Part shown: in pieces, positions 18,079-26,930 of the stretch
Numbering within the stretch: the first letter of the stretch is position 1
Layout: each line of letters starts with the position of its first letter
From: a bacterium
GTDB lineage: Bacteria > Zhuqueibacterota > QNDG01 > JAFGCO01
Direction of reading: 5' to 3'
Assembly (NCBI GenBank): GCA_016930535.1
Contig: JAFGGN010000006.1
Coordinates: 1 to 64,000 of the forward strand
DNA length: 64,000 bases
The notes under the pieces: model-generated
Seen by the model: only the letters and a program-made list of their open reading frames with translations
Told to the model about the DNA's origin: nothing
Databases searched by the model: none
Made by a program: the position numbers and the translations under genes

Positions 18079-18594
18079 TTACTCCTGGCTTTTATTGAAA
18101 TACATCACGTTCTCCATGACACCCATGGGTCCTTCCCGCATCGTCTCCATTTTCAGGACCGAGTCCTTTTCAAGGCTCCAGACCTCCGAGGCGTGCATTT
18201 CCACATCCTCACCGTTCCAGTTCATCTTCATAAGGCTTTTAATGGTCAGCACCTTGCCGTCCTCGGACCAGGCAGCCGTGGCATGCCGCGTGCCTCCCCA
18301 CTGTGTTTCACTGACGCATTCCTTGCCGTCCAGGGTCACCGTCTCGGGGATCTGCATTTCACCCATCATATCGCTGGACATGAACTTCTCGGTGGACAGC
18401 GTATCGTCTTTCTGAATGACGACCATCTTGTCAAGGCTCATTCTGGGACCCTCTGCACCGGCTTCCACCCTGGATGCGTCCAGAAGCCATGTTCCTGAAA
18501 AGTTGACTTTGTTTCCCGCAAAAATACTGGATGCGAACACAAAGAGTACGGACGCACAGACTGCGGACACAATCAGACTTCGTTGATTTTTCAT
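18079..18594 (-). CDS. Small secreted protein with lipocalin-like domain, Met-rich
   Basis: 171 residues with signal peptide MKNQRSLIVSAVCASVLFVF...FAG. The mature part begins NFSGTWLLDASRVE and runs through strands such as VTLDGKEC and HASEVWSL, as in lipocalin-like domains. It resembles the C-terminal domain of the GH26 protein encoded next (DFSGRWILNEEKS, IRLDGTET, TTTESWAL). Methionines are abundant (MSSDMMGEMQ, MKMETMREGPMGVM). The AAGGAGA ribosome site is good. It lies 34 bases upstream of the adaptor gene, so it may be the first gene of the export operon. Function unknown. Confidence 0.75.
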   Translation of the reverse strand: MKNQRSLIVSAVCASVLFVFASSIFAGNKVNFSGTWLLDASRVEAGAEGPRMSLDKMVVIQKDDTLSTEKFMSSDMMGEMQIPETVTLDGKECVSETQWGGTRHATAAWSEDGKVLTIKSLMKMNWNGEDVEMHASEVWSLEKDSVLKMETMREGPMGVMENVMYFNKSQE

Positions 18595-18904
18595 AAAGTT
18601 CTCCTTTCAACCTGTTAAGTTTCGTTTTTTCATTTCCGATCTTCCGTTTCACGATCTGGCTCAGCGATCCTATGACCCAACAGACCGCTGACGGCAAGAC
18701 CGCGGACCGCAACAACAGAGAAACGGAGATGCGGTGAAACGGAGCAAAAGAAGTCCTGCCTTAAAAATCCGTTCTGATTTTTTATTCTCCGTTTCTCATC
18801 CTCTCCGATCCTCCATTTCACGATCCGGTCCGACGACTCAACGACCCTATGATCCAATGACCTGACGACCCAACAGAACCTTCTTAATCGCAATGATGCT
18901 TAAT
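18595..18904. repeat. Octamer-type repeat region 3' of GH26 gene
   Basis: No credible gene. Bases about 18717-18800 (GAGAAACGGAGATGCGGTGA then AAAATCCG...CTGATTTTT) are nearly identical to about 271-345, and 18783-18880 (TCTCCGTTTCTCATCCTCTC, then CAACGACCCTATGATCCAAT units) match 338-450. The open frame at 18630-18893 (-) is the repeat translated, with the same Gly-His-Arg/Val-Val-Glu-Ser runs as the frames in 148-409. The repeats start a few bases after the GH26 stop codon. Confidence 0.75.
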
Positions 18905-20452
18905 TTATTCCCGTTCATAGACAATCGAGGCATGCTGCCTGCCCCACCGTGAATTGCCGGATTGTTTGAGGTTCAGCATGCTGCCCCCGTTTTCAAGGGC
19001 CCAGGATTCCGTGGTCGTCACTCTCATGGCATTCTCGCCCGAACCGAACAATATCAGGGATTCGATATGCAGCGTATCTCCCCATGCGGACCACCTGGCC
19101 GTCGAAACACGCGTGGTATGCATAAATCCCCCATCGGAACGGGTTTCGGTTCCGTCAAGTCTGATCGTTTCTTCCGTCACACGGTCGTCATCGTATTCGA
19201 CAAGAATCGTTTTTTCAACGAGAAGGCTGTCTTCATTCTGCTCCACCTGTAACCGGACAGGCACGTCGCCGGCGCCGAAATTGCCGAATATGCTTTTTTC
19301 TTCATTGAGAATCCATCTGCCGGAAAAATCCGTGCGTTTGAAAATCCTGGGTCTGATATACCGGCCGGATGTGACGGCAAGGCCGCAGGCCCGGTGATAC
19401 GGGGCCACGGCATCCCAGTAGGATTGTTTTTCGAGAACCAGCACACGCGGATCTTCGAGCAGTGCCAGATGCTCTTTTTTGGATGTATTGCGGACCATCC
19501 CGGCCCATATCACCCAGTAGGACCATCGCGGCTGTGTTTCCAGAATATCAGCTCCCGGCGGATTGCCGACCTCGCCAAGAACCAACGGCCTGCCATTCGA
19601 GAGTGCGTTCAGACTGTCATAATAAGCCTGCTTGAAATCCCTCCCGTACACATCGAGTGAAAGTATATCGACATAGCTATCGCCGGGATAATACAGGCTG
19701 AATTGCATCTCCGGTTTGCCGGGTCTGTCCACGCTCCACACCCAGATCAGGTTTTTCAGTTCGTGATGATTGACAAGCCGGTTGAAAAGCTGAATATAAA
19801 GCGCACGGGTGCTGTATACGCCGCGCCGGTCACCCCACCAGAACCAGTTGCCGTTCATCTCATGATAGGGACGCCACAACACGGGGACATGGGCATCGTC
19901 CAGTTGTTTTAAAAATCCGGCGATGACATCGACCTGTGCGCACCAGTGGTTGTACATGTCCGTACCCGGCGTCAGCAGGTCCCTGAACTGTTCATCGGTC
20001 AATCGACCCTGAACCGTATTGAGGCTGTCCGTTGGCTCCTCACCGCGGTCCGGCCGGAATGTCACCGGCTCATCCGCAGTCGGCGGCGCCGCGTGCCAGC
20101 ATATCGCGACCAGGGCTCCCGCCCTGTGCAGGCTGACGGCCTCCTGAACGATATCCGGCCTGGCCAGATAGGAATCCTTGTCTCCGGCCTCCGCAAATCC
20201 CATATCCGTGCTGAAAATCACCGGTGTCCGGCCGAGATAGCGGTGGTAGAATTCACTGTTCCTGGACTTGGTGGCAGGATAATTATGCTGCCCGGTCAGC
20301 GTGTATTTTCCGGATATATCATAAAAGAACCGAAGCAGGGCCGTTGCTTCCTTCGAGGCATTTTTTGTGACGGGTGCAGGTATTTCTCCGGCGACCGGCA
20401 GAAACGCCGATCCTGCGAGCAGAACCGTCATGACTGTGATTCGCATTTTCAT
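18905..20452 (-). CDS. GH26-family glycoside hydrolase (mannanase-like)
   Basis: About 515 residues from the chosen ATG at 20452 (MKMRITVMTVLLAG, signal peptide; GGAAGG 8 bases upstream). The GH26 catalytic barrel spans about 35-350: GKYTLTGQHN, acid/base Glu in PYHEMNG, nucleophile Glu in LVLGEVGNPP, WVWSVDRPG. The family is mainly beta-1,4-mannanase. A C-terminal domain of about 140 residues (DFSGRWILNEEKS onward) has a lipocalin-like pattern and is related to the neighbouring 171-residue secreted protein. The enzyme is probably exported to the periplasm or outside. Confidence 0.88.
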   Translation of the reverse strand: MKMRITVMTVLLAGSAFLPVAGEIPAPVTKNASKEATALLRFFYDISGKYTLTGQHNYPATKSRNSEFYHRYLGRTPVIFSTDMGFAEAGDKDSYLARPDIVQEAVSLHRAGALVAICWHAAPPTADEPVTFRPDRGEEPTDSLNTVQGRLTDEQFRDLLTPGTDMYNHWCAQVDVIAGFLKQLDDAHVPVLWRPYHEMNGNWFWWGDRRGVYSTRALYIQLFNRLVNHHELKNLIWVWSVDRPGKPEMQFSLYYPGDSYVDILSLDVYGRDFKQAYYDSLNALSNGRPLVLGEVGNPPGADILETQPRWSYWVIWAGMVRNTSKKEHLALLEDPRVLVLEKQSYWDAVAPYHRACGLAVTSGRYIRPRIFKRTDFSGRWILNEEKSIFGNFGAGDVPVRLQVEQNEDSLLVEKTILVEYDDDRVTEETIRLDGTETRSDGGFMHTTRVSTARWSAWGDTLHIESLILFGSGENAMRVTTTESWALENGGSMLNLKQSGNSRWGRQHASIVYERE

Positions 20453-20699
20453 CAGCAACGCCTTCCGTTTATGACCTGGCCGCGCATGAAGCACCGATAC
20501 CTTTTGGACAACCTGAATGACTGTTTCATTCCCGGTATTCACGCATAAATTCACTTTCCGGTTAAAATACGCAAATCATTGTAATAAACCAAGTGCTTTA
20601 AATCGGTTCATTCCGCCTGATAATTATTGAAACCGAATTGATTCCGTAACGTTTAATTTAGATCTGCCCGAACCGAACGATCAATGGGAGCACCCGCTT

Positions 20700-22688
20700 A
20701 TGAAAGAAGTGCGCAGGATAATCAATGCATTTTCCGAATCCCGGAGCACGATCGCCCCGCCCGATGATCATCAGAAAGAAAACGAAATTCTTCATTCCGT
20801 ACTGAACAGCCTGTCCGAAGGTGTGATTGTTGCGGATCGCAACGGCCGGTTTCTGTATTTCAACAACTCCGCCCGGAGAATACTGGGAATCGGGTCCCGG
20901 GACATCGGTATCGGCGACTGGACTTCGGTGTACGGTTGTTTTTATCCGGACAGAATCACGCCTTTTCCCCCCGATGAGTTGCCCCTGGCAAAAGCCATCC
21001 GCAACGAGGAGGTGCAGGACGAAGTTATTTTTATCAAAAACGGGCAGCGGCCTGATGGTGTCTACATCCATGTTTCGGCGAGTCCGCTCACGGACGACAG
21101 TGGCCGGATTCAGGGCGGCACCGTGGTATTCAGCGACATCACACAGAGGAAACTCGCGGAAATATCCCATATGAATAGCGAGGCCCGCGTATCCGCGCAG
21201 TTCAGAGGTATCCCGATTCCCACATACGTATGGCAGAAGTCGGACAACGACTTTGTCCTCATCGATTACAATAAGGCCGCTGAAAATATCACGCATAACC
21301 GGATCAGCCGGTATCTGGGCAGAACCGCACATGATATGTATGCGCACGCCCCGGAAATCCATGACTGGTTCCACGAATGCATGCATGGGAATTCTGAAAC
21401 ATTATCCCGGGAAATGTCCTATCAGATGATCAGTACGGGAGACAAAAAAGAGATGATCGTTCATTTTGTCAGAATTCCGCCGGATCTGGTCATGGTGCAT
21501 ACCGTCGATGTGACGGATATCAAAAAGAACGAGCAGGAACTGCGCAAACTGTCCAATGCAGTGGAGCAGACTGCGGACAGCGTGGTCATCACGGACGAAA
21601 ACGGCATCATTGAATATGTCAATCCCGCTTTTGAAAAAACCACCGGGTACACGGAAAAGGAAATCCTCGGTCTCAATATGTCCGTACTGAAATCGGGCCA
21701 GCACGACAGGACCTTTTACAGCCATCTGTGGAAAACCATATCCGGCGGACAGCCCTACAACGGCCTGATCGTCAACCGGAAAAAGGACGGCACGCTCTAC
21801 TGGAGTGAACAGACCATTACGCCCATGAAAGACGAAACCGGCCGGATCCGGCATTATGTATCCGTACTGCGCGATATCACCGAGACAAGAAAACAGCAGG
21901 AGCAGGCCCTGCAGATCGAGCTGGCACGTAAGGTGCAGGGCCAGCTCTATAAAAACGACCTGTCCTTTCCGGAATTCGAAATTACAGGCACTTCGATACC
22001 GGCAGCGGAAACCAACGGCGATTATTATGATACGTTGAGAATGCACGACGGTACATACAGCGTGGTCATCGGGGATGTCAGCGGTCACGGCATGAGTTCG
22101 GCCCTGATTATGGCACAGACAAGGGCCTATCTTCACGCTTTTGCCAGGCACGAATCCGACCCGGGCATACTTCTGACATGGCTGAACCGGGAGCTGGTCA
22201 GGGACCTGGATGAAACGCATTTTGTTACGCTGGTCATGGTCAGGATCGATATTGAAAATCATCACATGGTGTACGCCAGTGCCGGACATGTGCCGGGATT
22301 TGTTCTGAATCAGGAGGGCGGTATCAGGAAAGAACTGTCCAGTACGGGAATCCCGCTGGGATTTATCCGGGAATACACGTACGAAAAGAGCGGTCCCGTC
22401 AGACTCGAACCCAACGACCTGATCATTCTGCTGACGGACGGTATTGTGGAAGCGCATGACCGGGATGAAAATGAATTCGGTCTGAAAAACGTGCTCGGGG
22501 TGGTGGCAAAAAACCGGCGGAAGCGGATCCGCGACATGCAGAAACAACTGCACGATGCTGTTCTGGATTTTTCATCCGCGGAGGCCCAGGAGGACGATAT
22601 TACCTCCGTGATCTGCAGGTTCCGGCCGGGAAAAATCAAACGTGCCTCTGTCCCGGAATCATCGCACTCGGCGGACGCGGCCGGCTGA
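20700..22688 (+). CDS. PAS-domain SpoIIE/RsbU-type PP2C phosphatase
   Basis: 662 residues without membrane segments. PAS 1 is about 28-155 (NSLSEGVIVADRNGRFLYFNN), a divergent PAS-like segment covers 165-275, PAS 3 is 285-400 (DSVVITDENGIIEYVNPAFEKTTGY, then MKDETGRIRHYVSVLRDITE), and the SpoIIE domain is 410-640. All metal-binding motifs are intact: NGDYYD, GDVSGHGMSS, YASAGHVPG and LLTDGIVEA. Such proteins dephosphorylate anti-sigma-factor antagonists in partner-switching cascades or similar substrates. No STAS or HPK partner is encoded nearby. Confidence 0.93.
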   Translation: MKEVRRIINAFSESRSTIAPPDDHQKENEILHSVLNSLSEGVIVADRNGRFLYFNNSARRILGIGSRDIGIGDWTSVYGCFYPDRITPFPPDELPLAKAIRNEEVQDEVIFIKNGQRPDGVYIHVSASPLTDDSGRIQGGTVVFSDITQRKLAEISHMNSEARVSAQFRGIPIPTYVWQKSDNDFVLIDYNKAAENITHNRISRYLGRTAHDMYAHAPEIHDWFHECMHGNSETLSREMSYQMISTGDKKEMIVHFVRIPPDLVMVHTVDVTDIKKNEQELRKLSNAVEQTADSVVITDENGIIEYVNPAFEKTTGYTEKEILGLNMSVLKSGQHDRTFYSHLWKTISGGQPYNGLIVNRKKDGTLYWSEQTITPMKDETGRIRHYVSVLRDITETRKQQEQALQIELARKVQGQLYKNDLSFPEFEITGTSIPAAETNGDYYDTLRMHDGTYSVVIGDVSGHGMSSALIMAQTRAYLHAFARHESDPGILLTWLNRELVRDLDETHFVTLVMVRIDIENHHMVYASAGHVPGFVLNQEGGIRKELSSTGIPLGFIREYTYEKSGPVRLEPNDLIILLTDGIVEAHDRDENEFGLKNVLGVVAKNRRKRIRDMQKQLHDAVLDFSSAEAQEDDITSVICRFRPGKIKRASVPESSHSADAAG

Positions 22689-22746
22689 ACGCCGCCAGAT
22701 CAGGGCGGGTTCACCAGCCGGTGTAACCCTCATGAAGCCGAAAATC

Positions 22747-23469
22747 CTATTCATCCTCAGAAAAAATCCAGGAGCCTTCTCCCCTGCCCGATCCGCCTTT
22801 TTCGAGCACAAACACCAGCTTCAATTCTTTCAAATCGTCATGCAGAACGGGATTGCCGTAATAATCCTTTCTCGGAAAATAGAACAGCACATTCTTTCTC
22901 CGGCGCGTGAAATCGAAATGCATGGGCCGTTTCTGCCAGGGATCCGCCATCATGCCTTCCACGGTCTGTGTCAGGCCGGGCAGTTCCACGATTTTCACGG
23001 GCTCGTTCGAATTGCCCGCATCATCCTCCAGAAATACGGCCCATCTGTCCAGATCCAGGTAGCTTTCGGCCATGGAAGTCTGTATGACGGTTTCGACAAG
23101 CAGGTAGGCATCGGGCTCACACCCGGCCCTGTATTTCTGCCGGAACGAATCCGACTCGGCCGGGCTCATGTTCAGGGCGCTTTCATAATAAGCGAAACCC
23201 GCTTCGATCACCGGGGGCGCCATCAGGGTGGCGCTCACGGTCAGTGGAAATTCGGAGCCGGGCATCCGCCCCGGTGACATGGGTGTCATGAGCCCGGGAC
23301 CTCCGTGCGCGGACCTGAGTGTGACCGTCCATTTCGCGCGCAAACCGTGGTAGTCGTTCCCCCCGGCACTGTCACGGTCAATAACGGTTCTGTTGCTTAT
23401 CCCGCTGCCTGCACAGTGCAAAAGTGACAGCAGGCCCAGAATCACCATGCATCGAATGATCTTTTTCAT
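22747..23469 (-). CDS. Hypothetical lipoprotein, GWxTD-like region possible
   Basis: About 240 residues from ATG 23469 with GAGG upstream; an earlier GTG is less likely. The signal peptide ends in a lipobox (LGLLSLLHCAGSG). The body contains GPGLMTPMSPGRMPG, a Met/Pro/Gly-rich segment, then a beta-rich region with AESYLDLDRWAVFLED and KNVLFYFPRKDYYGNP. I do not recognise the family. It lies in a same-strand group with the next two genes (gaps of 15 and 93 bases), suggesting an operon of envelope proteins. Confidence 0.7.
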   Translation of the reverse strand: MKKIIRCMVILGLLSLLHCAGSGISNRTVIDRDSAGGNDYHGLRAKWTVTLRSAHGGPGLMTPMSPGRMPGSEFPLTVSATLMAPPVIEAGFAYYESALNMSPAESDSFRQKYRAGCEPDAYLLVETVIQTSMAESYLDLDRWAVFLEDDAGNSNEPVKIVELPGLTQTVEGMMADPWQKRPMHFDFTRRRKNVLFYFPRKDYYGNPVLHDDLKELKLVFVLEKGGSGRGEGSWIFSEDE

Positions 23470-23484
23470 GACATTCACCTCGTT

Positions 23485-24291
23485 CTACCTGGATGAGCCC
23501 GGCTGATCCGCAAGAATCACGCGAAGCCGGACTTCCCCGTCGTGCAGGAATGCCCCGCCTTGCATAGGCATCCCGGGCCTTTCCATGGGGCCGCCTTCCA
23601 TGCCCGCAAAACCGGGCGGACCGCCGGGAGCGCTGTTCCGGTTCCGCTCACCCAGATGCATCCGGATATCCAGGGGCTCCCCCGGACCTGCATTGAGCGT
23701 GTAAAGTCCTTTTTCATTTCCGGAAATCGGGATTTTCCACTCATAGCCGCTGAACACGCTGCGCATGATACGGGCTGCGCAGACACCCCCGGATCCGTCC
23801 GGATCAATACGGTCCGTCTTCTCCCCCCCGGTCACGACGATCTGATTTTTCATGGCTCTCTGCTGCTCGAGGAATCGTTTCTGCTGTTCCCCGCTCAGGC
23901 ACATCCAGAAACTGTCCCCGGGACCCGGATCGTGTTCTGAACCGGGACCGTCCGCACCCGTATAGTGTAGACGGAGTGCCGGAGTATGACTGTCCTGTGT
24001 GTAAATGGCCAGATCCATGCCGCGCATGCCCGCTTCCATCAGCAGCATGGGATTTTCGAAATAGACCAGCACGTAGAGACTGGCCCTGTCGTTGGCCAGT
24101 CCGAGTGACACATCCCACGAATCGAAGCGGGTGAGCGGAACGGACTCCCAGTCTGCATCGTTCCCGTCAATGGCGATCGGATCCTGAATCCGTGTACTTT
24201 TCAGCACGAGACGCCCGCAGCTGAGAAAGGTCAGTGCCACAAGTGCGCTGAATAACAGTCCTGATTTTCGGATCATCGAGTGATCCCTCAT
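23485..24291 (-). CDS. Hypothetical lipoprotein with CBM9/DOMON-like domain
   Basis: About 268 residues from ATG 24291 (AGGAA 7 bases upstream), with lipobox LVALTFLSCGRL. Residues 35-120 (IAIDGNDADWESVPLTRFD, then LYVLVYFENPML) resemble the CBM9/DOMON-like beta-sandwich that follows lipoproteins in this clade. The C-terminal part has GGPPGFAGMEGGPMERPGMP, Met/Gly/Pro-rich. It is related in layout to the next gene upstream (VDGDQSDWSGNL, YLYLCLVTRD). Binding of a ligand at the outer surface or in the periplasm is a guess. Confidence 0.7.
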   Translation of the reverse strand: MRDHSMIRKSGLLFSALVALTFLSCGRLVLKSTRIQDPIAIDGNDADWESVPLTRFDSWDVSLGLANDRASLYVLVYFENPMLLMEAGMRGMDLAIYTQDSHTPALRLHYTGADGPGSEHDPGPGDSFWMCLSGEQQKRFLEQQRAMKNQIVVTGGEKTDRIDPDGSGGVCAARIMRSVFSGYEWKIPISGNEKGLYTLNAGPGEPLDIRMHLGERNRNSAPGGPPGFAGMEGGPMERPGMPMQGGAFLHDGEVRLRVILADQPGSSR

Positions 24292-24384
24292 ATTGGTTGT
24301 TCCTGGTTGTGTTTTTTCCGATGCAGGACCGGAGCCGTTTATGTTCCGGGAACAGGCCCATGGACCGGTCAATCCCGTTACGGC

Positions 24385-25215
24385 CTATTCCTGCCTGTTT
24401 AAATGCACCGTGAATTCGGCATGAAACGATTCAATGTTCTTCGGACGCATTCCGCGTTCCGGCCTTCCGTCGGGAAACGCGCCTTCATCCAACGGCTCCG
24501 CCGACGCGCCACGGTGCATGCCCCCAGGGCCCCCGTACGCGGGGCCGTTTCCGCGCATGGCGTCCCTGCCGGGGCATTCGATTTCCACACCGACCATAGC
24601 GGCGGTCCGTTGCGCCAGTGCATAGGGCCGGCCTTCCTCCTTGACCAGCGGGATTCTCATTTCAACGACCAGCCGGTCGGGTTTGAGGTCCGCACTGGCC
24701 GCCAGACCGGATTCCGCGATTTCCGAGAACAGAAAAGACGTAAATTCATCCTCACCCGGCTCCTGAATTTCAAGTTCCTTCAGTCTGCTTTCGAACAGCG
24801 GTATGCGCCTGTCGTCACGCATACCCGGCCGGTCCCCCTCGTTTTTCGGCACGGGCAGGTCCATGTCCTTCATGCCCACCGGAAATTTAATGCCGATACG
24901 GTTCCCGGACTTTTTATCCGCTTCCAGCCAGACGATCAATCCGCGCCCGGCCACCTGTCGCTGAAGTTCCGCATCACGCGTGACCAGGCACAAATACAAA
25001 TAAGTACTGTCCCTTAAAAATCCGAAAGCCGCATTGGCCTCTTCATTCAGAACAAGGTTACCGGACCAGTCCGACTGATCCCCGTCGACGGATATGCCAG
25101 TACCGGCCCGGCCGGCTGTGACCTCACCGGACCGGCACCCGTTCAGGCAGAGAACCAGAAAAACAGCCGGTATGATCAAAGTGATGGTTTTCGCTTTCAA
25201 AACATTCCTTTCCAT
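24385..25215 (-). CDS. Hypothetical lipoprotein with CBM9/DOMON-like domain, paralogue
   Basis: 276 residues with lipobox VLCLNGCRSG. Residues 40-130 carry the same pattern as the downstream neighbour (ISVDGDQSDWSGNLVLNEEA, STYLYLCLVTRDAELQ). The C-terminus is Gly/Met/Pro-rich (YGGPGGMHRG, GRPERGMRPK). The ATG at 25215 lacks a ribosome site; a TTG at 25200 has AAAGGA 5 bases upstream and may be the true start, which leaves the signal peptide intact. First gene of the three-lipoprotein group. Function unknown. Confidence 0.7.
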   Translation of the reverse strand: MERNVLKAKTITLIIPAVFLVLCLNGCRSGEVTAGRAGTGISVDGDQSDWSGNLVLNEEANAAFGFLRDSTYLYLCLVTRDAELQRQVAGRGLIVWLEADKKSGNRIGIKFPVGMKDMDLPVPKNEGDRPGMRDDRRIPLFESRLKELEIQEPGEDEFTSFLFSEIAESGLAASADLKPDRLVVEMRIPLVKEEGRPYALAQRTAAMVGVEIECPGRDAMRGNGPAYGGPGGMHRGASAEPLDEGAFPDGRPERGMRPKNIESFHAEFTVHLNRQE

Positions 25216-25507
25216 TTGTCAGTACCATGATTTGTACCGTCCATCCATGCATGAAACGCGAACCGATACGGTCCTGCACCGGAAGTCGCGGGCCAGCTGA
25301 AACCGCCCGCATAAACCTGCCTGTTTGACAACCTGCCCCGGCGTTTTATTCCCGGCTGTCACAAATCATGCTTTGGACGGAATGAAAAGACACCGCGTTG
25401 ACATGCAACCCGTTACACCGGCTTGAATATCCTTGATTCCGCGTGTTTTCATTCTGACGATCCCGCATCCGGCGCTGCACCGTCCGGACTCATTCCCTGC
25501 AACTTTT

Positions 25508-25649
25508 CTCCGCCGGAATCGTATATTGAGCAAATGATCCACCGCCAATGACGGTGGCTTTTAGATTTCCGGCGGAGCCGGTGAGTCTGAAAGGCGGCAC
25601 GTAAGTGCCGCTCAGGAGAGATCGAGAACCACAGGAAAAACCTTTGGTT
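25508..25649 (+). ncRNA. Structured 5' leader, riboswitch-like candidate
   Basis: Four consecutive helices can be drawn. A long stem CTCCGCCGGAATC (25508-25520) pairs with GATTTCCGGCGGAG (25564-25577) and encloses hairpin CCACCG/CGGTGG (25539-25544, 25552-25557). Next is GCGGCAC/GTGCCGC closed by a GTAA tetraloop (25594-25611). Last is AACCACAGG/CCTTTGGTT (25627-25635, 25641-25649) with one mismatch. The arrangement directly precedes a small membrane-protein gene. It matches no riboswitch consensus that I can recall. The GAGCCG...GAAA...CACGTA stretch recalls group II intron domain V but the pairing differs. Confidence 0.45.
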
Positions 25650-25687
25650 TGAAGATCAATCAAACCCATGAAAGGAACCTCAAAAAG

Positions 25688-25990
25688 ATGAAAAACGGAC
25701 TGCTCGTGCTTTGTCTCATTATTGTGGCCGCGGCGATCGGCATGCCGCTGCTGGAAGGGCTGATCGGGGCAGTGGTGGGAATTGCCATCGCACCCGTGGC
25801 CGCGATCGGCGGCCTGCTTCTGGCCGGATTCATCGTGCTTATCGTGTTTTCGAGTTTGGGCGTGGTCGGACTGGCCGTGATGGGCGTGGTCGGGGCCGTT
25901 CTGCTTGCAGTCGCCGTACCGCTGCTGTTTCCCCTGTTCATCGTGATCATCCCGGTAGCGCTGCTGCTGAAGCTGGCGAGCAAAATTTAA
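25688..25990 (+). CDS. Small hydrophobic Gly/Val-rich membrane protein
   Basis: 100 residues from ATG 25688 (MKNGLLVLCLIIVAAAIGMP); an in-frame TTG at 25649 would add 13 polar residues inside the last leader hairpin. The protein is almost wholly hydrophobic, with about four helices and many Gly residues, and ends in LLLKLASKI. The AGGA site is 11 bases from the ATG, longer than usual. I do not recognise a family. It is followed by a strong terminator and preceded by a structured leader, so it is a single regulated transcription unit. Confidence 0.7.
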   Translation: MKNGLLVLCLIIVAAAIGMPLLEGLIGAVVGIAIAPVAAIGGLLLAGFIVLIVFSSLGVVGLAVMGVVGAVLLAVAVPLLFPLFIVIIPVALLLKLASKI

Positions 25991-26074
25991 GGATAATGAA
26001 GGGCTCTCCTTCGGAGATCTTGTCTCCCGGGGAAATACCTTGACATAAATCGACTCTCATTTTTCTCTCCCCTT

Positions 26075-26107
26075 AAAAAGCCCGGCCTTGAAAAGCCGGG
26101 CTTTTTT
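26075..26107. terminator. Strong bidirectional terminator
   Basis: AAAAAG-CCCGGC-CTTGAAAA-GCCGGG-CTTTTTT: a 6-bp GC stem extended by A/T pairs on both sides, with T-runs on either strand. It ends the small membrane-protein transcript and can also serve the convergent - strand genes. Confidence 0.85.
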
Positions 26108-26232
26108 CTTTTTCTCTGCTCAACCAAACGGACAGGCAGGATTATCTTCAGATCCACCGCTTTTCGGCCCGGGGCTCTTGGATCCCGTTGTATAAAACCG
26201 GGTAAAAGCCGGTCAGGACAGTATGATGACAA

Positions 26233-26901
26233 TTAATTTAAAACCTTTTCAGTTTCAATCTGTTTAAATATATCATGTAAAAATTCGACATAGATCTCTT
26301 CCTTCTTTCTTTTTTCAGGATGGAACGGATAAACAAATATCATCAGGGTCTGAACCCATTTGGTCAATGCCGTCCCTCTCGAATAATTTTTTATCAGCCG
26401 GCCCTTTGAATTTAAAAGCTGCACTTCAACCGTGTAGGTGTATTTATAAGGGACCGGCACTGTGGTCAAGGAAGCTGAGGAGATAATTTTTCCAAATGTG
26501 TGGGCAGCGAATGATTTTTCCCGGCGAAAAGTGATTTTCATCACATAATCATGGGTATGCATCAGACTGTCCCTGACAGTCCTCCGTTCCGGATCATTGA
26601 CATCCGATGCATCATTCGTGAATGTCGAATAGGTCCTGATATTGCTCAATTCATTCAGGGCATACTGAAAAAAATCATCGAATCCCCGGATCCGCTGCCT
26701 CTCTGAGTCCAGTTTCGGAATGGCATCGTATCCCTTGGTCTGGCTCAGATGGCTGAAAATGAAAAAGACACGGACATCGCCGGCTCCGGCATTCCTGGCG
26801 GCCGGTGATTCAAATTTGCCGCTGATATCGCCTTTAAACGTGGCGCAGTTCATGAATGACAGCGCCAGGCAGATACTCATGGTGATTGTCATCATCTTCA
26901 T
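26233..26901 (-). CDS. Hypothetical lipoprotein
   Basis: 222 residues from ATG 26901 (MKMMTITMSICLALSFMNCATFKGD), which has GGAG 8 bases upstream and starts the signal peptide. An upstream ATG at 26931 overlaps the preceding stop codon and remains possible. The Cys of the lipobox is in SFMNCAT. The rest (VRVFFIFSHLSQTKGYDAIPKL, YTVEVQLLNSKGRLIKNYSR) is not a family I recognise. It is likely co-transcribed with the membrane-protein gene upstream. Confidence 0.7.
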   Translation of the reverse strand: MKMMTITMSICLALSFMNCATFKGDISGKFESPAARNAGAGDVRVFFIFSHLSQTKGYDAIPKLDSERQRIRGFDDFFQYALNELSNIRTYSTFTNDASDVNDPERRTVRDSLMHTHDYVMKITFRREKSFAAHTFGKIISSASLTTVPVPYKYTYTVEVQLLNSKGRLIKNYSRGTALTKWVQTLMIFVYPFHPEKRKKEEIYVEFLHDIFKQIETEKVLN

Positions 26902-26930
26902 TGGACATTCTCCATTCGTCAGTGAATTCA

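Noticed and set aside
25575..25620. Group II intron domain V-like sequence
   Set aside because: GAGCCG and GAAA/CACGTA words are reminiscent, but the hairpin pairing and the absence of a reverse transcriptase or other domains argue against an intron.
25508..25649. Known riboswitch classes (glycine, c-di-GMP, cobalamin, fluoride)
   Set aside because: The GGAGAG word recalls glycine aptamers, but none of the conserved cores could be placed.
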